Shown one piece after another: positions 17,401-24,447 of a stretch of 42,004 bases of DNA. Origin of the DNA: DASSUC01 sp035649895. Lineage in GTDB: Bacteria > Actinomycetota > Actinomycetes > Mycobacteriales > Micromonosporaceae. The position numbers and the translations under genes were made by a program. How positions within the stretch are numbered: position 1 is the stretch's first letter; every line of letters begins with the position of its first letter. The notes beneath the pieces are model-generated. The model saw only the letters and a list, made by a program, of their open reading frames with translations, ran no database searches and was not told where the DNA came from. Location of the stretch: positions 1-42,004 of the forward strand of contig DASRIS010000120.1 in assembly GCA_035649895.1 (NCBI GenBank), written 5' to 3'.

Positions 17401-17609
17401 TGGCCTCGCTCGACACCAGCCTGCGGCTGTTCCGCGAGCAGGACGACCCGGTCGGCGTCGCGCACACCCTCTACGACCTCGCCACACTCCACCGTAGACT
17501 GTCCCGGGCCGACGACGCGGCAGGCTACTACCGCTCGTGCCGCAGGCTCTTCCACGAGCTCGGCCTGACCGGCTGGGAGGCCCGCACGCTGGAGGTGCTG
17601 CGCGGCTGA
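14484..17609 (+). CDS. AfsR/SARP-type regulator: DNA-binding, BTAD, NB-ARC and TPR domains
   Basis: A 1041-residue regulator. Residues 1-95 are an OmpR-like winged helix (FEVLGPLRVR, then RRRTILAVLLLSPNRVVDLD), and 100-250 the helical BTAD (ending LAEDLGVDPCTELQQLYLAIL). A Gly/Pro/Arg linker follows, then an NB-ARC ATPase with P-loop GMPGVGKTA (about 346-354) and Walker B LLIVLDDAVDE. The C-terminal third is a TPR superhelix with repeats such as LGNLYRAQARFDLAASTLRR. AfsR-type proteins are ATP-driven activators of secondary metabolism, often phosphorylated by Ser/Thr kinases. The start is GTG 14484, with GGGGGA upstream; the overlapping ATG is out of frame. It is divergent from the CHAP gene and followed closely by an MmpS-like gene. 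No biosynthetic cluster is visible next to it. Confidence 0.92.
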   Translation: MQFEVLGPLRVRCGAGEPLQLVGHRRRTILAVLLLSPNRVVDLDELIDAVWDDRPPASAKRQIQNCVSALRRELGSGAAEPAIAADGLGYLVRVDDEQLDALAFQKLAAQGDAWAASGDARQAVSAFRAALALWRGRALSGLTARAVQAGAARLNEERLATLERCVELELGLGRHHQLVSELAEAVADQPLRERLVGLLMTALRRSGRQADALREYQRLQVRLAEDLGVDPCTELQQLYLAILRNAGEPADAGQVPVPGPVRGAPGHPASPAAGRAGSGTERRPTGRPAAGADGRPPGRARPERRQCNQLPRDVADFTGRRRPVGELVASLTAAVPGGTVTAISGMPGVGKTALAVHVGHRLRGEFPDGQLFVNLGGIGATPVPADDALLRILLLLGLRRTKIPRQADGRTDLYRAQLATRRLLIVLDDAVDEAQVRPLLPAGAGSAVLITSRRPLAGLEAAHRLPLPELDLEEAVELLARVAGAERVAGEPAAARRIVQLCGQLPLAIRIAGAKLAVRPHWALSELAERLTGEQRRLDELQVGDLAVRASFSLSYQALDPASQQVFATLGMVGAGDFPAWVPATLVGRPVAEVQEVLERLVDSQLLDVARRDPAGRHRYRVHDLLTVFARERLRHSGESVQRQAGLGRAVGGWLAVVDSMEARLVNGDGPPADRDPGGPAAAYPLGWLPAQRAALPAAAAESPAALWELGWAVTATLVAMSFELWSHWDDWQMTREVACIAGHRVGDRLAPVGTTGELRVVPGRTDPWTDVVVDLEASQAVLAELGEWRWHAATVLGLGNLYRAQARFDLAASTLRRSVQLARELGHPEWDAAAQLSLGSLYVVTGLLPQAVARYRRCLAIFAKRGDEVWRAHVQRALGYAYQQHGRFAEAVATLRRCLPVLREQDDCMWEAHTLLTLARAELGQGHHQDAAAHATASVAMFKRQGDRRSRAMAFRVLAAAARGSGDDATALASLDTSLRLFREQDDPVGVAHTLYDLATLHRRLSRADDAAGYYRSCRRLFHELGLTGWEARTLEVLRG

Positions 17610-17659
17610 GCGAGGATGTGCATGCTCATGGCGACCCGCGCCGTCTGGGGGCTGAGGAG

Positions 17660-18115
17660 ATGGTTGGACCAGTCGTACCCGTGCCCGCTGCGGAGCCGCA
17701 GCGGCGGGGATGGCCGACGGGTCTGGTGGTGGGGCTTGTGGTGGGCGGGTTGGTGTCCGCCGCAGCCGTGGCTGGTGCGGTGGTCCTGATGCTGGACCGG
17801 GCGGAGGCGCCAGCGGTGGATGCGACGAGGCCGCCGGTGGTGGCGTCTCACCGGGTGCGGTTCGAGGTCATGTCGTACGCCACGTCCGTGAGCTGGTCCG
17901 CCGGGGACGCCTCGGGGGTCGAGCGGGACATCCGCGCCAACGAGGCGCAGCCGTGGGTGCATGACGTGGTGCTGGAGTCGGCCTCCGGGCCGGTGGAGGT
18001 GAACGTCGTGTCAGACCGGGTATGGCCGGTGTCCTGCCGGGTGTACGTGGACGGGGTGCTGGTGGACGATAGGTCGTCGAGGCTCGTGGTGAAGTGCTCG
18101 GCGACGGTCGGCTGA
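17660..18115 (+). CDS. MmpS-like membrane-anchored protein
   Basis: About 151 residues: a short Pro-rich cytoplasmic part, one membrane helix (GLVVGLVVGGLVSAAAVAGA), then an extracytoplasmic beta domain of about 90 residues. The latter follows the MmpS pattern: RVRFEV.SYAT..SWSAG, W.HDVVLESASGPVEVNVV, then CRVYVDGVLVDD...VVKCSATVG with two Cys placed as in MmpS proteins. In mycobacteria MmpS partners MmpL exporters, and an MMPL exporter is encoded at 1972-4155. The ATG at 17660 is used; a GTG at 17618, just after the SARP stop, is an alternative start, and neither has ideal spacing to its purine-rich stretch. It probably shares a transcript with the SARP gene. Its 3' half is overlapped on the other strand by the extended EamA gene. 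Confidence 0.7.
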   Translation: MVGPVVPVPAAEPQRRGWPTGLVVGLVVGGLVSAAAVAGAVVLMLDRAEAPAVDATRPPVVASHRVRFEVMSYATSVSWSAGDASGVERDIRANEAQPWVHDVVLESASGPVEVNVVSDRVWPVSCRVYVDGVLVDDRSSRLVVKCSATVG

Positions 18116-19107
18116 GTGCCCGCCTGCGGGCGCAAGGCCTGACCTGCGCGAGGTCTCGGCCACCCCACTGACGTGGCGGGCCCCGGCGTTGCGGCCGGGC
18201 GCAGCTCGTCGATGCGGACCAGGGCGACCCCGGCGACGATGAGCACGCCACCGGTGAGCTGGACGCCGGTCGGCAGCTCGCCCAGCAGGAGCCAGGCGAC
18301 GAGCACGCCGAAGACGACCTCGGTCAGGCCGGCGAACGACGCCAGCTTCGCGCCCAGCCGGCGGGCGGCGCCGATGCCGGCGACGTAGGCGACCGCCGCG
18401 GCCACCAGCGACAGGCCGAGGACAGGGACCAGCCAGCTGGTACGGTGCCCGGCGAAGTCCACGGTGCCGAAGCTCGCGCGCATCGGCAGCAGGCCGGCCG
18501 CGCCCAGGCCCAGCAGCGCCATCGTGGCCACGGCCATCCCGCCACTGGCCACCATCACGGGCGGCACGCCGTCGTCCTGGCGGGACGAGAGCACGAAGTA
18601 GGTGGCGAGCCCGACCGCGGCGGCGAGCGCCCACAGCACACCGGCCGGGTCGAGGCGGGCGCCACCGGCGAGGTCGAGGACCAGGGCCAGCCCGAGCAGC
18701 GCCGTGACCGAGCCGGCCACGGTGAGGCGGCGCGGGCGGTGGCCGTGGCGCAGCCACAGCCAGCCGACCACGAGCACGATGCCCAGGTACTCGATCAGCA
18801 GTGCGACGCCGACCGGCAGGGTCTGGATGGCGTTGAAGAAGAAGACCTGGCAGCCGGCCACCGCCACCAGGCCGAAGGTGGTCACGGTCGCGATGCTGCG
18901 CCGCAGCGCCCGCCACCGCCCGCGCATCGCCACCACCGCGGGCACCGCCAGGACCACGGCGGCGAGGCTGATCCGGGCGGCCACCGCTGCCCCGGGCGAC
19001 CAGCCCGACTCGGTGAGGGACCGGGCGAACGAGCCCGAGGTGCTGAACGTGGCGGCCGACAGCAACGCCAGGCCGAGCCCTACACCCGCGGTGCGCTGCC
19101 GAGCCAT
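17848..19107 (-). CDS. EamA/DMT family transporter with an antisense-derived C-terminal tail
   Basis: A 419-residue protein. Residues 1-310 form a ten-helix drug/metabolite transporter with two EamA repeats (LALLSAATFSTSGSFARSL, and FVLSSRQDDGVPPVMVASGG opening the second half; GGVLIVAGVALVRIDEL at its end). Family members stop about here. This frame has no stop and continues about 110 residues as a Ser/Thr-rich tail that is the antisense of the MmpS-like gene, so the genes overlap by 268 bp. The tail has no family similarity and is probably an accident of a lost stop or a frameshift. GGAGG precedes the ATG at 19107. It is divergent from a CGNR zinc-finger regulator, likely its controller. 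Substrate unknown; amino acids and metabolites are usual. Confidence 0.85.
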   Translation of the reverse strand: MARQRTAGVGLGLALLSAATFSTSGSFARSLTESGWSPGAAVAARISLAAVVLAVPAVVAMRGRWRALRRSIATVTTFGLVAVAGCQVFFFNAIQTLPVGVALLIEYLGIVLVVGWLWLRHGHRPRRLTVAGSVTALLGLALVLDLAGGARLDPAGVLWALAAAVGLATYFVLSSRQDDGVPPVMVASGGMAVATMALLGLGAAGLLPMRASFGTVDFAGHRTSWLVPVLGLSLVAAAVAYVAGIGAARRLGAKLASFAGLTEVVFGVLVAWLLLGELPTGVQLTGGVLIVAGVALVRIDELRPAATPGPATSVGWPRPRAGQALRPQAGTQPTVAEHFTTSLDDLSSTSTPSTYTRQDTGHTRSDTTFTSTGPEADSSTTSCTHGCASLARMSRSTPEASPADQLTDVAYDMTSNRTR

Positions 19108-19188
19108 GGGAACCTCCGGGCAGGTGGTGTAATAACCAAAATAGTCTTACGCTGATGACGCTAGCTCGGCATGACGTCAGGAGTCAAG

Positions 19189-19731
19189 ATGCTTTTCGCT
19201 CATGACACGGAGCTGGCCCTGGCGGCCGCCGCCGCGCTGGTCAACACCGCCGACGGCAGGACGGAGCACCTGCCCGACATCGCCGCCCTCGACGAGTTCG
19301 TCCGCGCCTGGGGCTGGACCGGCGAGCAGGCGCACGACCAGGCAGAGCTGGAGGCGGTACGGGCGCTACGGCCGCGGCTGCGCCAGCTCTGGGAGGGCGA
19401 CGAGGAGCGCGTCGTCGAGATCGTCAACGATCTGCTGCGCGAGGCGGACGCCCTGCCGCAGCTGGTCCGGCACGACACCTGGGACTACCACCTGCACGCC
19501 ACCCCGCCGGACGCGCCGCTGGCCACCCGGATGGCGGTGGAGGCCGCGATGGCCTTCGTCGACCTGGTCCGCGGCAAGGAGCTGGGCCGGCTGCGGACCT
19601 GCGCCCACCCCGGCTGCGACAACGTCGTCGTCGACCTCTCCAAGAACCGGTCCCGGCAGTACTGCCAGGGCGGTTGCGGCAACCGGGCCGCCGTCGCCGC
19701 GTACCGGGCCCGCAAGGCGGCGAAAGGGTAA
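19189..19731 (+). CDS. CGNR zinc-finger / ABATE domain regulator
   Basis: About 180 residues. The N-terminal part (LALAAAAALVNTADGRTEHL, later MAVEAAMAFVDLVR) matches the ABATE domain, thought to be a stress- or ligand-sensing module. The C-terminus is a CGNR zinc finger: Cys138, Cys143, Cys159 and Cys163 in CAHPGCDNVVVD...YCQGGCGNR, followed by a basic helix (YRARKAAK). Such proteins are putative transcription regulators. ATG 19189 is preferred to the ATG at 19171 because AGGAG (19179-19183) is correctly placed for it. The 81-bp spacer to the divergent EamA transporter contains AT-rich promoter-like sequence around 19128-19150, and the pairing suggests control of that transporter. Confidence 0.87.
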   Translation: MLFAHDTELALAAAAALVNTADGRTEHLPDIAALDEFVRAWGWTGEQAHDQAELEAVRALRPRLRQLWEGDEERVVEIVNDLLREADALPQLVRHDTWDYHLHATPPDAPLATRMAVEAAMAFVDLVRGKELGRLRTCAHPGCDNVVVDLSKNRSRQYCQGGCGNRAAVAAYRARKAAKG

Positions 19732-19751
19732 ACCCGGACGCGGCGCGGCCC

Positions 19752-19769
19752 GCCGTACGCGCGTACGGC
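19752..19769. promoter_or_regulatory. 18-bp perfect palindrome
   Basis: GCCGTACGCGCGTACGGC reads the same on both strands. It lies 20 bp after the CGNR gene and directly before a TTGACA (19771-19776). It could be the stem of a terminator (7-bp stem, 4-base loop) or an operator upstream of the GH3 gene. Confidence 0.55.
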
Positions 19770-19770
19770 A

Positions 19771-19814
19771 TTTGACAGCTACTGATAGGTTTGTTTACAG
19801 TTAGGCCTCCTAAC
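19771..19814 (+). promoter_or_regulatory. Putative promoter with operator-like inverted repeat upstream of the GH3 gene
   Basis: TTGACA (19771-19776), a 17-bp spacer and TTACAG (19794-19799) form a plausible promoter. GTTAGG-CCT-CCTAAC (19800-19814), with perfect 6-bp arms, lies at the expected transcription start and ends 21 bp before the ATG, where a bound repressor would block transcription. Confidence 0.5.
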
Positions 19815-19835
19815 CGTACCTGAGGGGACCCGCGG

Positions 19836-21416
19836 ATGCCTGACCTCCGAGCCTCGACGCGCAGTGCGGAGCTGCTACGGATGGCCGACGCGGTGCTGCA
19901 GCCGGGGTTCGAGGGCACGACCGCGCCCGCGTGGCTGCTGCACCGGCTCGCCGGAGGGCTGCGCGGGGTGGCGCTCTTCAGCCGCAACATCGAGACCCTG
20001 GAGCAGGTCGCGGCGCTGACCGCGGCGATGCGCGCCGAGCGTGGCGACGTCATCGTGGGCATCGACGAGGAGGCGGGCGACGTCACGCGGCTGGAGTCGC
20101 GTACCGGCAGCTCCCGCCCTGGCAACCTCGCCCTGGGGTACGTCGACGACGTCGAGCTCACCGAGCGGGTCGCCCGCGACGTCGGCACCGACCTCGCGAC
20201 CGGCGGCATCACGCTCAACTACGCCCCGGACGCCGACGTCAACTCCAACGCCGACAACCCGGTCATCGGGGTCCGGTCCTTCGGCAGCGACCCGGCCCTG
20301 GTCGCGCGGCACACCGCCGCCTGGGTGCGCGGCCTGCACGCGGCCGGTGTGGCGGCGTGCGCGAAGCACTTTCCCGGCCACGGCAGCACGGGCGTCGACT
20401 CGCACGAGGACCTGCCCACGATCCTCGCCTCCCGGCAGGAGCTGGCAGAGCGCGACCTAGTGCCGTTCCGGGCCGCGATCGCGGCCGGCCTCCGCGTGAT
20501 GATGAGCGGTCACCTGCTGGTTCCCGCGTACGACCCGCACCGCCCGGCCACCCTCAGCCGGCCGGTCCTGGTCGACCTGCTTCGCGGCGAGCTCGGTTTC
20601 GACGGGCTGGTGGTCAGCGACGGCATCGAGATGCGCGCGGTCACCACCCGCTTCGGGCTGGTCGGCGCCACTGTCGAGGCCATCGCGGCCGGCTGTGACG
20701 CGATCTGCGTCGGCGGCGACCACGCCGACGAGGAGACCGCCCTCGCCCTGCGGGACGCGATTGCGGACGCCGTCGCCGACGGGACACTGGCCGAGGAGCG
20801 CCTCGCCGAGGCCGCTGAGCGGGTGGACCGGTTCGCGGCGTGGAGTGTCGCGGCCCGCCGCTCGGCTGGGCCGGCCCCGGTCCGCGCCGACGGCGACGCG
20901 CCCAGCGGGCTCGCCGCGGCGCGGCGCGCGGTCTCGGTCACCGCGACCGGCGACGTCGCAGCCCTCCTCCCGCTGCGCCAGCCACCGCACGTGGTGGAGC
21001 TCGACCCGAGCGTCAACCGGGCGATCGGCCGGGCGACCCCATGGGGCCTCGCCGAGCCGCTGGCCCGGCTGCTTCCCGGCACCACCGCGGTACGCCTGAA
21101 CCCCAGCGACCTCGCCGGCGCCGGCGTGGCCGACCGTGGGCTCGTCGCGGCGCTGGCACCGGCGGCCGGTCGCCCGGTGGTCATCGTGGTCCGCGACGCC
21201 CACCGGCACCTGTGGGTTGCCGAGGCGCTGCGCGCCCTGGTCGCCGCCCGCCCGGACGCCACGGTTGTGGAGATGGGCGTGCCCAACGGGGTGCCACCGA
21301 GCGCGGTCTACCTCGCCACACACGGTGCCAGCAGGGTCAGCGGCGAGGCAGCCGCGGAGGCCCTCGCCGGCCGGCGGCCGATGCCCCGGAGCGCCGTAGG
21401 CCACGGAGCGCCGTAG
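19836..21416 (+). CDS. Glycoside hydrolase family 3 enzyme (NagZ-like beta-N-acetylhexosaminidase type)
   Basis: A 526-residue protein. Residues 10-340 form the GH3 TIM barrel with KHFPGHGSTGVDSH (177-190), which carries the general acid/base dyad of NagZ-type enzymes, and LVVSDGIEM, whose Asp262 is the nucleophile. A C-terminal domain of about 180 residues resembles the second GH3 domain in reduced form (VVIVVRDAHRHLWVAEALRAL, then TVVEMGVPNG). It should release terminal beta-N-acetylglucosamine from muropeptides or chitin fragments. No signal peptide is visible, so it probably acts in the cytoplasm on recycled wall sugars. The 3' end holds a 17-bp tandem duplication (from 21387), and the TAG stop lies in its second copy, so the last residues of the protein derive from this duplication. 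Confidence 0.9.
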   Translation: MPDLRASTRSAELLRMADAVLQPGFEGTTAPAWLLHRLAGGLRGVALFSRNIETLEQVAALTAAMRAERGDVIVGIDEEAGDVTRLESRTGSSRPGNLALGYVDDVELTERVARDVGTDLATGGITLNYAPDADVNSNADNPVIGVRSFGSDPALVARHTAAWVRGLHAAGVAACAKHFPGHGSTGVDSHEDLPTILASRQELAERDLVPFRAAIAAGLRVMMSGHLLVPAYDPHRPATLSRPVLVDLLRGELGFDGLVVSDGIEMRAVTTRFGLVGATVEAIAAGCDAICVGGDHADEETALALRDAIADAVADGTLAEERLAEAAERVDRFAAWSVAARRSAGPAPVRADGDAPSGLAAARRAVSVTATGDVAALLPLRQPPHVVELDPSVNRAIGRATPWGLAEPLARLLPGTTAVRLNPSDLAGAGVADRGLVAALAPAAGRPVVIVVRDAHRHLWVAEALRALVAARPDATVVEMGVPNGVPPSAVYLATHGASRVSGEAAAEALAGRRPMPRSAVGHGAP

Positions 21417-21438
21417 GCCACGGGGCGCGCCGTAGGCC
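21387..21438. repeat. 17-bp tandem repeat spanning the GH3 stop codon
   Basis: CGGAGCGCCGTAGGCCA occurs at 21387-21403 and 21404-21420, followed by a variant third copy (CGGGGCGCGCCGTAGGCC). The shift of frame between copies means the TAG is read as a stop only in the second copy. Confidence 0.8.
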
Positions 21439-21501
21439 TCACCGCCAGCCCGGCGCTTATGGCCAGCCCAGCGCCTCAGGCTCGCGGCCAGGCGCAGCGT
21501 C

Positions 21502-22176
21502 TCAGGGCGTAGCGGCGACCATGCCGGCGAGGGCGCGGTACGCCCGCCACGACCTTGCCACGCCGAGCTCGGCTAGCAGCAGGAGGACCGCGCGGACCTG
21601 CTGCTCTCCGGCGCCGCTGTCCAACGCCAGGCCGACGTGCAGCCGGAACGACTCGTCGAGCGTGCCGTACATGACGTCCGTGGCGATCGCGCACAGGGCC
21701 CGCTCCCGCGGCGAGAGGCCAGCCCGTCCCCACCGCTCGTCGAACTGCTGCACCAGGAAGTCCGCGAAGGCATCGTCCAGGCGCCGGATGTCCGTGACGT
21801 CCAGCACCGGCGGCTCCACCGGCCCAGGCGCCGCCGCCTGCTCCCCGGTCACCACGGCAGGGCCGGGCAGGCTGCCTTCGATCTCCGCCAGGCGCATCAG
21901 CGTCTCGGCCGCGGTCGGGTAGCCCACGTAGGGCGCAAGGTGCCGCACTGCCTCCCGGATGCCGTCCAGCCCGACCCCGTTGGACACGGCCATCGTCACG
22001 TGGGCCTGGAGCGGGAACTGGAGGTTGTGGTTGCACATGTCGGCGGCGACGAAGACGAACGCCTTCTCCCGCATGGTCAGCTCCGGCAGGCCCCACGCGT
22101 GCCGACCGACCCGTACGGCCATCTTGCCGAAGTCCTCGTCCAGCGCGACGACGGCGTCCTGCGAAGCCAGCTTCAT
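21502..22176 (-). CDS. Carboxymuconolactone decarboxylase-family protein with two CMD domains
   Basis: A 224-residue helical protein with two CMD/AhpD-like halves: LPELTMREKAFVFVAADMCN..LQFPLQAHVTMAVSNGVGLDGIREAVRHLAPYVGYP in the first, and GLSPRERALCAIATDVMYGTLDESFRLHVGLALDSGAGEQQVRAVLLLLAELG in the second. The AhpD-type CxxC is absent; the pattern instead resembles gamma-carboxymuconolactone decarboxylase-like proteins of unknown role. The start at 22176 is chosen because GGAGGC lies 8 bases upstream; the frame is open 21 codons further without a ribosome binding site. It converges on the GH3 gene across about 85 bp of short repeats. Its activity cannot be stated with confidence. Confidence 0.82.
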   Translation of the reverse strand: MKLASQDAVVALDEDFGKMAVRVGRHAWGLPELTMREKAFVFVAADMCNHNLQFPLQAHVTMAVSNGVGLDGIREAVRHLAPYVGYPTAAETLMRLAEIEGSLPGPAVVTGEQAAAPGPVEPPVLDVTDIRRLDDAFADFLVQQFDERWGRAGLSPRERALCAIATDVMYGTLDESFRLHVGLALDSGAGEQQVRAVLLLLAELGVARSWRAYRALAGMVAATP

Positions 22177-22396
22177 CGGCGAGTGCCTCCTTGCGGATGG
22201 CCGCGGCGGGTGGCCGTGTCCGGATCCGGTCGTCGCCACGGACAGGTGAGAGGGGAAGCCTACGCATGATGCCGGCCCGTCGGGGAGCTACCGGCCGCGA
22301 GCAGCACAAGCACTGCGCCGGCGTACGGCGGGTGCGGCCCACGCGCGGGCACATGGCGTTTCTCAACATCAGCCTGGACGCCCATAATGGCTGGCC

Positions 22397-22632
22397 ATGG
22401 CTTTCCGGGTGGAAGCTCGTTGGTCCGGCTGGCTGAGCAACCGGTCACCGGCCATAACGGCGCGGGATAACAGCGCCGCTGGGCAGGGCCTGGGACACAC
22501 CCCAACATCCCGTTCCGGTTCCGCTACGACGACTTCGAGATCCGGCAGCTACCCGCCGGGACCCGGCCGAACGACCTGACCACACCGGTCTCGCTGGTCG
22601 ACAACCTGCCGCACGACACGCACGGCGTACGG
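22397..22632 (+). pseudogene. Out-of-frame 5' end of the C5-epimerase-type gene
   Basis: The frame of the epimerase gene stays open upstream of its first ATG back to a TAA at 22468, and its translation there (NIPFRFRYDDFEIRQLPAG, then NDLTTPVSLVDNLPHD) continues the family sequence, but it has no start codon. A second frame begins with ATG at 22397 and reads through GLGHTP, meeting the first at a CCCC run (22500-22503). One extra C there would join them into a single frame from 22397. CATAAT (22383-22388) stands 8 bases before that ATG, so a leaderless transcript would fit. This is either a true frameshift or a sequencing error. Confidence 0.6.
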
Positions 22633-23904
22633 ATGTACCCCGTCCACGGGGAGCTGCACAACCACCCGGTCGCCCAGGCGCAGTACGGCCTGCAGCTCGT
22701 GGAGAGCTACCGGCTCAACGGTGGGGTGGAGTACCTCAGGCGGGCGGGGAAGCAGGCGCAGCGGCTGGTCGACCAGCGCGTGACGCACCGCGGCGGATGG
22801 TTCTACCCGTACGACTACAAGCACCGCATGCACCTGCGGTACGAGACCCTGGCGCCCGGCTGGTTCTCGATGATGGCGCAGGGGCAGGCGCTCAGCCTGT
22901 TCTGCCGGCTGGCACAGGTCACCGGCGACGCGCGGTGGCACACCGCGGCCCGGGCCACGTTCGCCTCGTTCCTGGTGCCCCCGGTCGCAGGCCGCCCCTG
23001 GGGGGTGTACGTCGTTGACGGGCTGCTCTGGCTGGAGGAGTACGCCAGCACCAGGCGGGTCGCTGGTGACCGCACCTACAACGGTCACAACTTCTCGGCG
23101 TACGGGCTCTGGGACTACTGGATGCTGACCAGGGACGAGAATGCAAGGCAGCTGCTGCTGGGGGCGTTGACCACCTCGCGTGACGTCTATGCCCAGGTGC
23201 GCGACCCGGGCTGGCGCAGCAGGTACTGCCTCAGCCACGGCCCTGACGCGGCCTTCTACCACAACGTACACATAGGGCAGTTCATCCAGCTGCACGCACT
23301 CACCGGCGACCCGTTCTTCGCCCGCGTCGCGGACCTCTACTACGCCGACTTCCCGCCGTACGAGGGCCACGGGACGGTTCTGCTGGCAAAAGGGAGCCAC
23401 ACCGGGCACCGGTTCGACGAGAACGGCCGGGTGACCGCCAGCAGGACCATTTCCTTGTCGCGGCCCGGCAGCGCGCCGTCGGTGGGCCGGGTGCGGATAA
23501 AGGGCAGCACCGGGATGTGGTATGCACTCGACGCCGGCGGGCTCGCCGGCTACCACGTACGGGAGTCGGGCCGGGTATTCCAGATAGGCAGGTACGCCAA
23601 TATCGACTACCTCCTTCCGCAGGCGGGCATGGTGGTGAGGACGCCGGCTAAGGCTTATACGGTCGACGCGGCCGGAAAGATGACCGCCGCGACAACGGAC
23701 TACCAGGCCGGCGACAGGGTCGCCATCAGCGCCCGGGCCATGCTGAACGGGGTCGCGCACCTCAGGCTCGCCTCCGGTGAGCACGCCGGCGAGTGGGTCG
23801 ACGCCGCAGCGGTCGACCTGGACGGGAGCCGCGCCGCGCCGGAGACCGCCATGGTGCCCATCGCCGGCCCGGAGGTCCCCCGGCGTGCGGACCTACGCCC
23901 CTGA
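22633..23904 (+). CDS. D-glucuronyl C5-epimerase-type protein, N-terminus displaced by a frameshift
   Basis: From the first in-frame ATG the product has 423 residues. HPVAQAQYGLQLVESYRL, then GWFYPYDY, then MAQGQALSLFCRLAQVTGD, then FYHNVHIGQFIQLHALTGD give an alpha/alpha-barrel of the D-glucuronyl C5-epimerase C-terminal family (C5-epim_C). Eukaryotic members convert glucuronate to iduronate in heparan sulphate; bacterial members are mostly unstudied and are thought to act on polysaccharides. Residues 300-423 form a beta-rich tail (VGRVRIKGSTGMWYALDAGG, then AKAYTVDAAGKM). Similarity continues upstream of this ATG without a start codon (see the entry at 22397), so the true protein is longer or the gene is damaged. 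No ribosome binding site precedes 22633. Confidence 0.75.
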   Translation: MYPVHGELHNHPVAQAQYGLQLVESYRLNGGVEYLRRAGKQAQRLVDQRVTHRGGWFYPYDYKHRMHLRYETLAPGWFSMMAQGQALSLFCRLAQVTGDARWHTAARATFASFLVPPVAGRPWGVYVVDGLLWLEEYASTRRVAGDRTYNGHNFSAYGLWDYWMLTRDENARQLLLGALTTSRDVYAQVRDPGWRSRYCLSHGPDAAFYHNVHIGQFIQLHALTGDPFFARVADLYYADFPPYEGHGTVLLAKGSHTGHRFDENGRVTASRTISLSRPGSAPSVGRVRIKGSTGMWYALDAGGLAGYHVRESGRVFQIGRYANIDYLLPQAGMVVRTPAKAYTVDAAGKMTAATTDYQAGDRVAISARAMLNGVAHLRLASGEHAGEWVDAAAVDLDGSRAAPETAMVPIAGPEVPRRADLRP

Positions 23905-23998
23905 CCGCCCAGCTTCCAGGCACCTAGCGTGACGATCGGAAGCGCCGTCGACGGCGCTCTCCGTACGCCGTCGGGGCGCCGCACGCGCTGGTACGCCG

Positions 23999-24379
23999 GT
24001 GCGCCTGGCCAGCGGCCTTCTCATGTTCCTGGGGCTCGGCCTCGCCGCGATGTGGGTCTTCTACTCGCTGCGGTTCGCGTTCACCGGAGAGCCTGCCGGG
24101 GAGAGCCAGCTTGTCCTGCCGGCCGCCAGCGTGCATCTGGGCTACGTGCTCGACCTGGCGTTCGTGGTGCCTGTGTCCATCCTTGCGGCGGCGCTGCTGT
24201 GGCAGCGGGCCCCCTGGGGGTACGTGCTGGCCACGGTGGTGCTCACGTTCGGCACGGTGTACCAGCTCGACTACATGGCCACGCTGGTCTTCAGGCCGAG
24301 GCAGGCATACCGGGCGCGTCGCGGTTCGACGCTGGGGAGCTGGTCGTCGTCGCGGCGTTCGGGACCGGCGCGGCGCTGA
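23999..24379 (+). CDS. Small multi-spanning membrane protein, frameshifted near its end
   Basis: From GTG 23999, 126 residues with membrane segments LLMFLGLGLAAMWVFYSL, LGYVLDLAFVVPVSILAAAL and GYVLATVVLTFGTVYQL. The motif HLGYVLDLAFVVP..ILAAALLWQRAPWGYVLA belongs to a family of uncharacterised actinobacterial membrane proteins. After YMATLVF the frame turns into Arg/Ser-rich sequence and stops, whereas another frame continues with QAEAGIPGASRFDAGELVVV and AAFGTGAALMLGGLRR, a proper last membrane helix. Adding one C at about 24292 would restore it. The gene lacks a clear ribosome binding site, so the N-terminus is also uncertain. Function unknown. Confidence 0.55.
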   Translation: MRLASGLLMFLGLGLAAMWVFYSLRFAFTGEPAGESQLVLPAASVHLGYVLDLAFVVPVSILAAALLWQRAPWGYVLATVVLTFGTVYQLDYMATLVFRPRQAYRARRGSTLGSWSSSRRSGPARR

Positions 24380-24447
24380 TGCTGGGCGGCCTGCGTAGGC
24401 CATCGCGCGGCGGAGCCCGCGACGGCCGGCGGCACGGCGCGCTTTAG
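24293..24447 (+). pseudogene. Detached 3' end of the membrane protein gene
   Basis: In a different frame from the preceding segment, this part encodes QAEAGIPGASRFDAGEL followed by a hydrophobic helix (VVVAAFGTGAALMLGGL) and a basic tail, ending at TAG 24445-24447. It completes the preceding membrane protein if one C is restored near 24292. Confidence 0.6.

Noticed and set aside
19800..19814. GTTAGGCCTCCTAAC as an IdeR/DtxR iron box
   Set aside because: It is shorter than the 19-bp consensus and its centre differs; the regulated gene is a GH3 enzyme without an iron link.
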